Below, piece by piece: positions 17,865 through 25,708 of a stretch of 64,000 bases of DNA (position 1 is the first letter of the stretch; every line of letters starts with the position of its first letter). The notes under the pieces were generated by a model. It made no database searches. It had not been told where the DNA came from and was given only the letters and a program-made list of their open reading frames with translations. This DNA is from Cryptosporangium phraense. GTDB lineage: Bacteria > Actinomycetota > Actinomycetes > Mycobacteriales > Cryptosporangiaceae. A program made the translations under genes and the position numbers. The stretch lies in NCBI RefSeq assembly GCF_006912135.1, contig NZ_VIRS01000007.1, positions 124,001 to 188,000 on the forward strand, read 5' to 3'.

Positions 17865-19101
17865 GGTCCGCCTCCGTCCCGGTCGTCGCGTCGGCTCCGT
17901 CGGCTCCGTCGGCTCCGTCGGCTCCGTCGGCTTCGTCGGCTTCGTCGGAGGTGGACGCGGCCGGCAGCGGCGCGTCGCCGGCCAGCCAGCGGCGGACCTC
18001 GTCGCCGTGCTGGTCGAGCGCCGGCGGCGCCGAGCGGTAGCTCGGCGGTGTGGCCGAGAACCCGATCGGGTTCCGCACCGTCGGCACGCCCCCGATCTCC
18101 ACGACCGGCGCGAGCCCCAGACGCTCGGCCAGTTCGACGCCACCCCGCACGGTGTTGATCGGACCGCACGGCAGCCCGGCCTCGGTGAGGATCCCGAACC
18201 AGTCCTGGGCGCTCTTCGTCGACAGCGCCTCGAGCAGCAGCGGACGCAGCTCCTCGCGGTTGTCGTTGCGCTTGCCGATCGTGTCGAACCGCTCGTCGTC
18301 GGCCCACTCCGGGTGGCCGAGAACCTCGGCCAGCTTCCGGAACTGCCCGTTGTTGCCGGCCACCACGATCAGCTCGCCGTCGCCGGTCTCCAGCGGCTCG
18401 TACGGGAACAGGCTCAGGTGCGCGTTGCCCATCCGGTTCGGCACCACTCCCCCGGCGACGTAGGCCGAGGTCTGGTTGACCAACGTGGACAGCGCGGTCG
18501 AGAGCAGGTTCGTCTCGACGTGCTGGCCCTCGCCGGTGGCGTCGCGGTGGTGCAGGGCGGCCAGGATGCCGATCACCGAGTGCAGGCCGGTCATCACGTC
18601 GAACACCGAGATCCCGGCCCGGAACGGGGGGCCGTCCGGCGAGCCGGTCAGGCTCATCAGCCCGGACATGCCCTGCACGAGCAGGTCGTAGCCGGGCAGC
18701 TTCGCCCCGCCCTCGGCGCCGAAGCCGCTGATCGAGCAGTAGATCGTGTCGGCCCGGCGTGCGCGCACCGACGGGTAGTCGAGGCCGAACCGGGCCAGGC
18801 CGCCGGGCTTGAAGTTCTGGATGAACACGTCGGCCCGGGCCGACAGCGCGTGCGCCACGGCCAGGTCGTCGGCGTCCTTCAGGTCCAGCGCGATCGACCG
18901 CTTGTTGCGGTTGACGGCCAGGTAGTACGTGCCGACGCCGTCGCGCACCGGCGGGACCCAGCCCCGGGTGTCGTCGCCGGCCGGGCCCTCGACCTTGACC
19001 ACCTCGGCGCCCAGGTCGGCGAGCAGCATCGTCGCGTACGGCCCGGCGAGGACGCGGGAGAAGTCCGCGACCACGATTCCGGACAACGGGCCTTCAGACA
19101 C
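17857..19101 (-). CDS. CaiB/BaiF (family III) CoA-transferase
   Basis: 414 residues. Family signature at the N-terminus (LSGIVVADFSRVLAGPYATMLLADLGAEVVKVE), CoA-binding DDTRGW, NRNKRSIALDLK, and GYDLLVQGMSGLMSLTG; the catalytic Asp is expected in the FIQNFKPG-to-SISGFG region. It moves CoA between carboxylic acids. First gene of the ring-cleavage operon behind the IclR gene. The start is the GTG with AGGAG 8 bases upstream. The C-terminus ends in a low-complexity DEADEADGADGADGADGADA tail coded by a 9-bp tandem repeat, absent from the family core and probably a neutral expansion. Confidence 0.9.
   Translation of the reverse strand: MSEGPLSGIVVADFSRVLAGPYATMLLADLGAEVVKVEGPAGDDTRGWVPPVRDGVGTYYLAVNRNKRSIALDLKDADDLAVAHALSARADVFIQNFKPGGLARFGLDYPSVRARRADTIYCSISGFGAEGGAKLPGYDLLVQGMSGLMSLTGSPDGPPFRAGISVFDVMTGLHSVIGILAALHHRDATGEGQHVETNLLSTALSTLVNQTSAYVAGGVVPNRMGNAHLSLFPYEPLETGDGELIVVAGNNGQFRKLAEVLGHPEWADDERFDTIGKRNDNREELRPLLLEALSTKSAQDWFGILTEAGLPCGPINTVRGGVELAERLGLAPVVEIGGVPTVRNPIGFSATPPSYRSAPPALDQHGDEVRRWLAGDAPLPAASTSDEADEADGADGADGADGADATTGTEADRG
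17889..17949 (-). repeat. 9-bp coding minisatellite in the CoA-transferase tail
   Basis: About 6.8 head-to-tail copies of CGTCGGCTC (plus strand), the last two with a C-to-T change. The period is a multiple of three, so it adds Asp-Gly-Ala or Asp-Glu-Ala triplets without a frameshift. Copy number is likely to vary between strains. Confidence 0.9.
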
Positions 19102-19124
19102 GCGAACCACTCCTGACCGCTCTA

Positions 19125-19138
19125 CGGACACCTGTCCG
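19125..19138. promoter_or_regulatory. Candidate IclR operator before the CoA-transferase operon
   Basis: CGGACA-CC-TGTCCG, a perfect 6-bp inverted repeat 24 bases upstream of the CaiB start and within the 64-bp gap after the IclR gene. It shares TGTCCGC with a second inverted repeat before the IclR gene itself, which suggests both are bound by that regulator. Confidence 0.5.
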
Positions 19139-19165
19139 CCACTGTTCCCGCCGGTTCCGGCAGTG

Positions 19166-19984
19166 TCAAGAAACCTCGGCGTCCCGTTCGATCTCGACGT
19201 GCGGCCGCGACTGCCAGAGCGCCCACTCGGCACTCACATCGCCCGCGGTGCGCAACAGCTTCGGAAGATGCTCGTCGAGAAGCGTCTCCAGCGACGTCTC
19301 GGCCGCGTGCACGGTCACGTTCATCGCCGCCCGGACCCGCCCGGAGCCGTCCCGGACCGGTGCGGCCACCGACCGGACGCCCGGCGCGAGCTCCTCGTCG
19401 GCCAGGGCCCAGCCGCGGGCCCGGACCTCGGTCAGCTCGGCGGTGAGCGTGGCCCGGTCGCGACCGATGTAGGGCGGCAGACCCGACCGGCTCGGCTCGG
19501 CCAGCACCCGGTCGACGTCGGCCGGCTCCAGGCCGGCCAGCAGCACCTTGCCCTGCGACGTCTGGGCGGCCGGGAACCGGGTGCCGATGTCGACCCGCAG
19601 CGTGATGATCTTCGGCACCGAGACCCGGGCCACGTAGACGATGTCGGACCCGTCGAGCTGGGCCATCGACGACGACTCGCCGGTGGCCGTGACCAGGCGT
19701 TCCAGGTGCGGGCGGGCGATGTCCCAGAGCCCCTGCGCGCTGATGTAGGCCAGGCCGAGCGAGAGCACCTTGGGGGTCAGCGCGAACCCCCCGCCGGCCG
19801 CGCGGACGTAGCCCATCTCCTCGAGCGTGAGCAGCAGCCGCCGGGCGGTGGGCCGGGCCAGGCCGGTGGCCGACGCGACCTCGCTCAGCGACATCACCGG
19901 CCGGCGGGCGTCGAAGGCGGCCAGCACGTCCAGCCCGCGGGCCAGCGCCTCGACGAAGTCCGGACCGGTGCCGCGATTTGCCAT
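19166..19984 (-). CDS. IclR family transcriptional regulator (PcaR/PobR-like)
   Basis: 272 residues with N-terminal winged HTH (FVEALARGLDVLAAFD, MSLSEVASATGLARPTARRLLLTLEEMGYV) and the C-terminal IclR effector domain (LSLGLAYISAQGLWDIARPHLERL, FPAAQTSQGKVLLAG, GVRSVAAPVRDGSGRV). The layout is that of PcaR/PobR/PcaU regulators that sense aromatic intermediates, matching the ring-cleavage operon 64 bases downstream on the same strand. Inverted repeats containing GTCCGC lie before both this gene and that operon. Activator or repressor mode cannot be told. Confidence 0.92.
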   Translation of the reverse strand: MANRGTGPDFVEALARGLDVLAAFDARRPVMSLSEVASATGLARPTARRLLLTLEEMGYVRAAGGGFALTPKVLSLGLAYISAQGLWDIARPHLERLVTATGESSSMAQLDGSDIVYVARVSVPKIITLRVDIGTRFPAAQTSQGKVLLAGLEPADVDRVLAEPSRSGLPPYIGRDRATLTAELTEVRARGWALADEELAPGVRSVAAPVRDGSGRVRAAMNVTVHAAETSLETLLDEHLPKLLRTAGDVSAEWALWQSRPHVEIERDAEVS

Positions 19985-20001
19985 GAATTGAACGTACCAG
20001 T

Positions 20002-20016
20002 GTCCGCTCTGCGGAC
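20002..20016. promoter_or_regulatory. Candidate IclR autoregulatory operator
   Basis: GTCCGC-TCT-GCGGAC, a perfect 6-bp inverted repeat 17 bases upstream of the IclR ATG, in the 37-bp gap between it and the kinase stop. Compare the CGGACA/TGTCCG repeat at 19125-19138. Confidence 0.5.
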
Positions 20017-20021
20017 GGAAG

Positions 20022-21239
20022 TCATCTCTGCAGGGAGCCGACCACCGCGCCCGCGCCGATGCTCAGCGCGGCCAGCACCGCCAGCCCGGCCAGCAGCAGG
20101 AGCAACGTCCGCCGGCTCGGTCCCTCGTCCGCATGGGAGGCCCAGACGTCGATCCGGCGTCGGACCTCGGAGGTGGACAGCAACTCCGACGGGCCCGACG
20201 GGTACCGCGGGCCGTCCTCGGCCTCGGGGGCCGCGTGGCGGCCGGTCCCCGCGGGCGCGGACCGGCCGGAGCCGGGCGCGGAGCCGCGGTCGGCGCGGCG
20301 GGGGCGGCGCTCGGTGCGGCTCGCGACCGTCACGTCGGTGCGCCCGGCCCGGGCGACCGCGGTCGCGGCCTGGCGCACCTCCTCCTCCACCCGCAGCGGG
20401 ACCTCGGCCCGCATCAGCCAGCCGGGGCCGAGCTCGGCCGTCGCCGCGGACGCGAGCGCGACCGCGAACTCCTGGGCCGACGGGGTCCGCGCGGCCACGT
20501 CGCGCCGTAGGGCGCGGCCGACGACCTCGGCGAACCGGGGTGGCATCCCGACCGGGATCGGCGCCGAGTCGTGCAGTTGCCGGTGCAGCATCTCGGCGAT
20601 CGGGACGCCCTCCGGGAACGGCGGCCGCCCGGAAAGCAGGTGGTAGGCGACGCCGCCGAGCGCGTAGACGTCGGAGGCCGGCCGGACCGGCTGGCCGAGG
20701 ATCTGCTCGGGAGCCGCGTACCCGGGCGTGCCGACCAGCGAGCCGCTGGTCACGACGCTGCCCTCGTAGATCTTGGCCAGGCCGAAGTCGGTGACCTTGG
20801 CCGCGCCGTCCTCGGCGAACAGCACGTTGTCGGGCTTCACGTCACGGTGGATGATCCCGCGGGCGTGCGCCGCGTGCAGCGCGTCGGCGACCGCGAGCGT
20901 GATCGCGCACGCGGTCTCCGGCCGGACGGGGGCGTCCAGCCGGTCGCTGAGCGTGCCGCCCGGGCAGTGCTCCAGCACGAGCAGGCAGAGGCCCTCGTGG
21001 TCGGCGTAGTCGTGCACCCGGACCACGTGCGGGTGGTCGAACGCGGCCATGACCTGGGCCTCGGCCAGGAAGCGGCGCTCGACCGCGGGCTCGGGCGTGG
21101 TCAGGACCTTGATCGCGACCCTGCGGCCCAGCGACCGGTGCCGCCCCTCCAGCACCAGGCCGAAGCCGCCGCTGCCGAACTGCCGCCCCACCTCGTACGA
21201 CGGTAAAGCGGCAGCGATCTTCTCCCGGTCCACGAGCAT
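20022..21239 (-). CDS. Serine/threonine protein kinase (PknB-like)
   Basis: 405-residue Hanks-type kinase. Catalytic domain residues 14-265: glycine loop GSGGFG, Lys in RRVAIKVL, HRDVKPDN, DFGLAK and GTPGYAAPEQ, all intact. A Pro/Arg-rich linker follows (about 300-350), then one membrane segment at the extreme C-terminus (LLLLLAGLAVLAALSIGAGAVVG) with almost nothing outside, so it probably has no extracellular sensor. The N-terminal MLVDREKIAAALPSYEVG is nearly the same as the WD40 kinase at 41.9 kb (MIIDRQQLVAALPQYEIG), marking paralogues. It is divergent from an MMPL transporter, a possible substrate or co-regulated partner. Confidence 0.93.
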   Translation of the reverse strand: MLVDREKIAAALPSYEVGRQFGSGGFGLVLEGRHRSLGRRVAIKVLTTPEPAVERRFLAEAQVMAAFDHPHVVRVHDYADHEGLCLLVLEHCPGGTLSDRLDAPVRPETACAITLAVADALHAAHARGIIHRDVKPDNVLFAEDGAAKVTDFGLAKIYEGSVVTSGSLVGTPGYAAPEQILGQPVRPASDVYALGGVAYHLLSGRPPFPEGVPIAEMLHRQLHDSAPIPVGMPPRFAEVVGRALRRDVAARTPSAQEFAVALASAATAELGPGWLMRAEVPLRVEEEVRQAATAVARAGRTDVTVASRTERRPRRADRGSAPGSGRSAPAGTGRHAAPEAEDGPRYPSGPSELLSTSEVRRRIDVWASHADEGPSRRTLLLLLAGLAVLAALSIGAGAVVGSLQR

Positions 21240-21288
21240 TCGCTACCTGTAGCACACGGAAATAATCCTGTCGCACGCCGATGGTTCA

Positions 21289-23625
21289 ATGCTCTGCGTG
21301 ACCGTCTTGGAGCAAGCCGAGACCTCTTCGCCGCCGCGTCCGCGCCGCGGCTGGCCGTTCGCCGCGATCATCGCGGTCGGCGTCCTCGTGTTCCTGGTCG
21401 GTGGGGCCGGTGGCTCCTACCAGGGCAAACTGTCCGAAGTCCAGAAGAACGACAACGCCTCCTACCTGCCGGCGTCGGCCGAGTCCACGAAGGCCGGGAA
21501 CGAGTCGGCGAAGTTCACGCCGATCGAGAACCTGCCCGGCTTCGTCGTCTTCCACCGCGACGGCGGCCTGCGGGCCGCCGACCGCACCGCGATCGCCTCC
21601 GTCGCGACGAAGGCCCGCACCCTGCCCGGGGTGGACGTCTCCGGAGTCACGCCACCGCAGTACTCCGCCGACGGCGCGACGGCCGCGCTCTACGTGCCGC
21701 TGGTCGCGTCGAAGAACGGCACGGCGCTCAACGGCGACCAGCTGCTCGACCACGAGAAGCGGGTGCTGTCCACCGCGCGCGACGCCGCCCCCCACGGTCT
21801 GGCCGTCCACTCGGCCGGCCCGGGTGGCCTGCTGATCGCGTTCATCGACGCGTTCTCCGGCCTCGACAGCACGCTGCTGCTCACCGCGGTCGTCGTGATC
21901 TTCCTGATCCTGCTGCTGGTCTACCGGTCGATCGTGCTGCCGTTCCTGCCGCTGATCTCGGCCGGGCTCGCGCTCGGGCTCTCGTCGCTGGTGATCTACT
22001 ACCTGGCCGACGCCGGGACGCTGACGCTCACCGGGCAGAGCCAGGGCATCCTCTCGGTGCTGGTGCTCGGGGCGGGCACCGACTACGCGCTGCTGCTGAT
22101 CGCCCGGTACCGCGAGGAGCTGCACGAGTACCCGCCGGTCGACGCGATGGTCGCGGCCTGGAAGGCGTCGCTGCCGGCGATCGCCGCGTCGGCCGCGACG
22201 GTCACGATCGGCCTGCTCTGCCTGAGCTTCTCCGAGCTCAACTCGAACAAGAGCCTCGGTCCGGTGTCGGCGATCGGCATCGTCTGCACGCTGATCGTGA
22301 TGACGACGTTCCTGCCGCTGGCGCTCGTCCTGGTGCCGAAGCTGTGGTTCTGGCCGATCCCGCAGCTGCTGGCCTACGTGGTGCCGCGGCTGCGCCGGGC
22401 CCGGCCCGCGGGCGCCCGGGGCATCTTCTGGACGCTCGGCGGGTCCTGGGTGTTCTGGCCGCGCATCCCGCAGCGCGACCACCAGAGCGACATCGCGTCG
22501 CACGGGCTCTGGGGCCGGGTCTCCCGGTTCGTCGGGGCCCACCACCGGGCGGCCTGGGCCGGCGCGGTCGTCGTCCTGCTGATCTGCCTGCTCGGGCTCA
22601 CCGCGCTGAAGACCGACGGGCTCACGACGTCCGAGGGCTTCACGTCGAAGCCGGACGCCGTGGTCGGCCAGGAGCTGTACGACGCGAACTTCGACAAGGG
22701 GGCCGGTGCGCCCGCGGTGATCGTCGCGAACGCCGGGTCGGCCGACGCGGTGATCGCGGCCGCCAGCAAGGTCGACGGCGTGTCCCGCGAGCCGGGGGCG
22801 GTCTGCGTCCAGCCCGACTACGCGAAGCTGGCCGAGGCGGCCAAGTCAGCCCCGGCGGCCCCGGCCCAGCCCTCCGACGGCGCGGCCGCCGGGTGCGTCC
22901 CGCCGCAGCTGCAGGTGGCCCCGATCGACGGCCGCACGGTGATCGACGCGACGCTGTCCGACTCCTACGACTCCCCGGCCGCCTACGAGACCGTCAAGCG
23001 GCTGCGCACCGCCGTGCACGCGGTCCCGGGTGCGAACGCCCAGGTGGGCGGCGCGTCGGCGGCGAACCTCGACGTGTCGACCGCGTCCGTGCACGACCGC
23101 AACCTGATCATCCCGATCGTGCTGCTGGTCATCTTCGTCATCCTGGCCGGGCTGTTCCGGGCCCTGATCGCGCCGCTGCTGCTGATCGCCACCGTCGTGC
23201 TCTCGTTCACGGCGACGCTCGGCGTCTGCGGGTTCGCGTTCGAGCACGTCTTCGGGTTCGCCGGGGCCGACCAGTCGTTCCCGCTGTTCGCGTTCGTGTT
23301 CCTGGTCGCGCTCGGCATCGACTACAACATCTTCCTGATGACCCGGGTCCGCGAGGAGGCGCTGCAGTTCGGCACCCGCGAGGGCGTGCTGCGCGGGCTC
23401 GCGGTCACCGGCGGCGTCATCACGTCCGCCGGTGTCGTGCTGGCCGCGACGTTCGTCGTGCTCGGGGTGCTGCCGCTGGTGTTCCTGGCCGAGGTCGGGT
23501 TCGCGGTGGCGTTCGGCGTCCTGCTCGACACGATCCTGGTGCGCAGCGTCCTGGTGCCGGCGTTGGCCCACGACATCGGCCGGTTCATCTGGTGGCCGTC
23601 GAAGCTGTCGCGGGCCGAGCCGTGA
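21289..23625 (+). CDS. MMPL family RND transporter
   Basis: 778-residue membrane exporter with two halves of one plus five helices each. Helix 1 is at residues 22-42, followed by an external domain and a helix cluster holding GILSVLVLGAGTDYALLLIARYREEL; the second half repeats this (FPLFAFVFLVALGIDYNIFLMTRVREEA). The GTDYALL and GIDYNIF aspartate-tyrosine pairs are the proton-relay positions of MMPL proteins. Substrates in the family are lipids, siderophores or antibiotics; none is indicated here. Start may be ATG 21289 or GTG 21298; no Shine-Dalgarno is visible and the leader is short. Confidence 0.9.
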   Translation: MLCVTVLEQAETSSPPRPRRGWPFAAIIAVGVLVFLVGGAGGSYQGKLSEVQKNDNASYLPASAESTKAGNESAKFTPIENLPGFVVFHRDGGLRAADRTAIASVATKARTLPGVDVSGVTPPQYSADGATAALYVPLVASKNGTALNGDQLLDHEKRVLSTARDAAPHGLAVHSAGPGGLLIAFIDAFSGLDSTLLLTAVVVIFLILLLVYRSIVLPFLPLISAGLALGLSSLVIYYLADAGTLTLTGQSQGILSVLVLGAGTDYALLLIARYREELHEYPPVDAMVAAWKASLPAIAASAATVTIGLLCLSFSELNSNKSLGPVSAIGIVCTLIVMTTFLPLALVLVPKLWFWPIPQLLAYVVPRLRRARPAGARGIFWTLGGSWVFWPRIPQRDHQSDIASHGLWGRVSRFVGAHHRAAWAGAVVVLLICLLGLTALKTDGLTTSEGFTSKPDAVVGQELYDANFDKGAGAPAVIVANAGSADAVIAAASKVDGVSREPGAVCVQPDYAKLAEAAKSAPAAPAQPSDGAAAGCVPPQLQVAPIDGRTVIDATLSDSYDSPAAYETVKRLRTAVHAVPGANAQVGGASAANLDVSTASVHDRNLIIPIVLLVIFVILAGLFRALIAPLLLIATVVLSFTATLGVCGFAFEHVFGFAGADQSFPLFAFVFLVALGIDYNIFLMTRVREEALQFGTREGVLRGLAVTGGVITSAGVVLAATFVVLGVLPLVFLAEVGFAVAFGVLLDTILVRSVLVPALAHDIGRFIWWPSKLSRAEP

Positions 23626-23634
23626 GCCGGGGGG

Positions 23635-24918
23635 CTACCGGCCGGGGGGCTGGTCCTCCCAGCCGGCGCTGACGCCGAGGTCGTACGTCGTGTAGGCCCG
23701 GTCGTCGGTGCGGTGCACCTCGACGCCCAGCGGGGCGCCGGTCTTCGCGTCGATCAGGTACCAGGACTCGGTGCCCTTCCCGAACGGGAGCACGATCGTC
23801 TCGGCCGGCCGCCCCTTCGCGTCGCGGACCTCACCGGCCGACGACGCGCCGGGCAACCCGGCCAGGATCTCGAGCAGCGCCGACCGCACGGCCGGGCTCA
23901 CCGGCAGCGAGGCCGCGCGGAAGATCATCGCGAACATCGACGACGGATCGTTCGGGATCGCCTCCTTGGCCAGCAGCGCCTTCAGCGCGGCCGGTTCGGT
24001 CGGCAGCGAGTCCAGCCGGTCGTACCGGATGCCCGCGTGCGGCAGCGCGAGGGGCGTCGAAGGCTGCTCGACGACGCTCACCCGGCCCGGCTTCGTGTCG
24101 TACTCGAACGGCACGGTCGGGCTGTTCGGGTCGTTGGGATCCGTCGGCACCCGCTGCCCGGTGCCGTAGCGTGACGGCGACCCGAGGCTCCTGATGATCG
24201 CCGCGTCGGCCGGGCTCGCCGGCACCGCGCCGAGCTCCTGGTAGACGTAGAAGCCGGGCACGTCGGTGCGCCGGGAGTTCCAGAACTCCTCGCGGAAGCG
24301 CACCAGCACGTCGAACTGCTTGCCTTTCATCGACGCGCGCTCGACGTGCGCGCCCTCCCGGCGGTCGGCCCAGTAGCGTCCGCCGGTGGCCGGGGGTGCG
24401 GACTGACGGGCGCTGACCTCGGCCGCGGCCAGCAGGATCGTCCGCGGGCTCGGCACCGCGCCGCCGGACGGCGGGCTCGCGGCCAGCGTGACCGGCCCGG
24501 CGACCGGAGTCGCGTGGTCGGGCGCGGTGCGCGGCACGCTCACGACGAGCACCGTCACCGCCGCCGCGGTGGCCACCGCCGTCGCGACCCACGGCGTCAG
24601 CCCACGGTTTGCCGACTTTCCGGGGTCTCCGGAGCCCCCGGAGACCCCGACAAGTCGCCGGTCCACCCCCGGCGGCCGGTCGCCCGGGTATCCCCCGCCC
24701 ACCCCGAGCCCGGCACCCGCAACCCCGTCCGCGGCCGTGGGGCCGGCCGGAGCGGTGTCCGACTCCACAGCGGTGGGCGAGGCGGCGGCCAGCGGGCCGG
24801 CGGCCGGCGCGGTCGCGCGGGCCAGGATGGCGGCGACCTCGGCGTCGGTGTCGGTCGGCGGGCGGTCGAGGCGCGCGGGGCGGGCGTCGGTGAGCAGCCG
24901 CAGGGTGTCCCGGGTCAT
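23635..24918 (-). CDS. CU044_5270 family membrane protein (probable sigma-factor partner)
   Basis: 427 residues: cytosolic N-terminus (MTRDTLRLLTDARPARLDRP), low-complexity linker, one membrane helix at about 108-128 (WVATAVATAAAVTVLVVSV), then a large external domain. The external part has the family pattern (RTILLAAAEVSARQ near the helix, GRYWADRREG, EEFWNSRRTDVPGFYVYQELG, ALLEILAGLPG, GTESWYLIDAKTGAPLG). The ATG overlaps the stop of the ECF sigma gene (ATGA). Such genes regularly follow ECF sigma genes and are assumed to be membrane anti-sigma or sensor proteins. A perfect 12-bp inverted repeat (24621-24649) lies in the linker coding region. Confidence 0.8.
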   Translation of the reverse strand: MTRDTLRLLTDARPARLDRPPTDTDAEVAAILARATAPAAGPLAAASPTAVESDTAPAGPTAADGVAGAGLGVGGGYPGDRPPGVDRRLVGVSGGSGDPGKSANRGLTPWVATAVATAAAVTVLVVSVPRTAPDHATPVAGPVTLAASPPSGGAVPSPRTILLAAAEVSARQSAPPATGGRYWADRREGAHVERASMKGKQFDVLVRFREEFWNSRRTDVPGFYVYQELGAVPASPADAAIIRSLGSPSRYGTGQRVPTDPNDPNSPTVPFEYDTKPGRVSVVEQPSTPLALPHAGIRYDRLDSLPTEPAALKALLAKEAIPNDPSSMFAMIFRAASLPVSPAVRSALLEILAGLPGASSAGEVRDAKGRPAETIVLPFGKGTESWYLIDAKTGAPLGVEVHRTDDRAYTTYDLGVSAGWEDQPPGR

Positions 24919-25628
24919 GAGCGGGTCTCCGTTCGAGAAGGCGTCGACGGACGAGAAGGCGGTTCCGCCGGAGACGGCCGCGAGGGGGACGGCCGGGAGG
25001 GAGACGGCCCTGCGGCAGCCGGCCCGGTGCGGGACCGCCCGGTGGGAGAGGACCCCACCGGAGACGGTTCCGCGGGAGGCAGCCCCGCACGAGGCGGTTC
25101 CGTAAGAGACGACCGCGGCGCGGCGGGCGGTTCGTCCGCCTGACGCACCGCCTGTTCCAGGCGCCGCCGGGCCCGATGCAACCGGACGAAGAACGTACTG
25201 GTCGAGCACCCCACGACCCGCGCCGCATCCGCCGCCGACAACCCGTGCCACGCCACCAGCGTCAGCAGCTCCCGGTCGTCCTCGGACAGCGCCGCGAGCG
25301 CCGCGAGCAGCCCGGCCCGCTCCGCGACCTCGTCCTCCGCCGACCCGGTCACCCAGGCCCGCAGCTCCTCGGCGACCGACCGCTGCCGTACCTCGTCCCG
25401 GAACCGCTCGCGCAGCACGTTGCGCGCCGTCGCCAGCAGCCACGGCACCGGGCCGGGCCCGGGCCCCGGACCGGCCGCGGGCACGACGTCCAGCCGCCGC
25501 CAGGCGACCAGAAACGTCTCCGCGACGACCTCCTCGGCCAGCCCGCGCCCACCGCGGGAGACCGCGTACGCGTAGACGCGCGCGGAGTGCTCGCGGTAGA
25601 GCGCGGTGAACCGCTCGGCCTCAGCCAT
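24915..25628 (-). CDS. ECF-family RNA polymerase sigma factor
   Basis: 237 residues. Region 2: FTALYREHSARVYAYAVSRGG and AEEVVAETFLVAWRRL; region 4: LAALSEDDRELLTLVAWHGLSAADAARVVGCSTSTFFVRLHRARRRLE, the HTH for the -35 element. It is followed by about 60 extra residues rich in Pro, Ser and Arg (PSPSRPSPSRPSPAEPPSRP) not normal for ECF factors of 170-190 residues. The last codons overlap the CU044_5270 gene. Start is the ATG at 25628; an in-frame GTG six codons earlier is equally possible and neither has a Shine-Dalgarno, so the mRNA may be leaderless. Confidence 0.88.
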   Translation of the reverse strand: MAEAERFTALYREHSARVYAYAVSRGGRGLAEEVVAETFLVAWRRLDVVPAAGPGPGPGPVPWLLATARNVLRERFRDEVRQRSVAEELRAWVTGSAEDEVAERAGLLAALAALSEDDRELLTLVAWHGLSAADAARVVGCSTSTFFVRLHRARRRLEQAVRQADEPPAAPRSSLTEPPRAGLPPAEPSPVGSSPTGRSRTGPAAAGPSPSRPSPSRPSPAEPPSRPSTPSRTETRS

Positions 25629-25708
25629 GGGGGTATCCGTCCACACCGGGTAGTGCGCGTCCCGGCCCGATTCTTACCGCCTGTGCACCACCTGAGAAAT
25701 CGATACGC

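Noticed and set aside
17889-17949. Possible CRISPR-like array
   Set aside because: The repeats are 9 bp, contiguous, without spacers, and keep the reading frame of a CoA-transferase.
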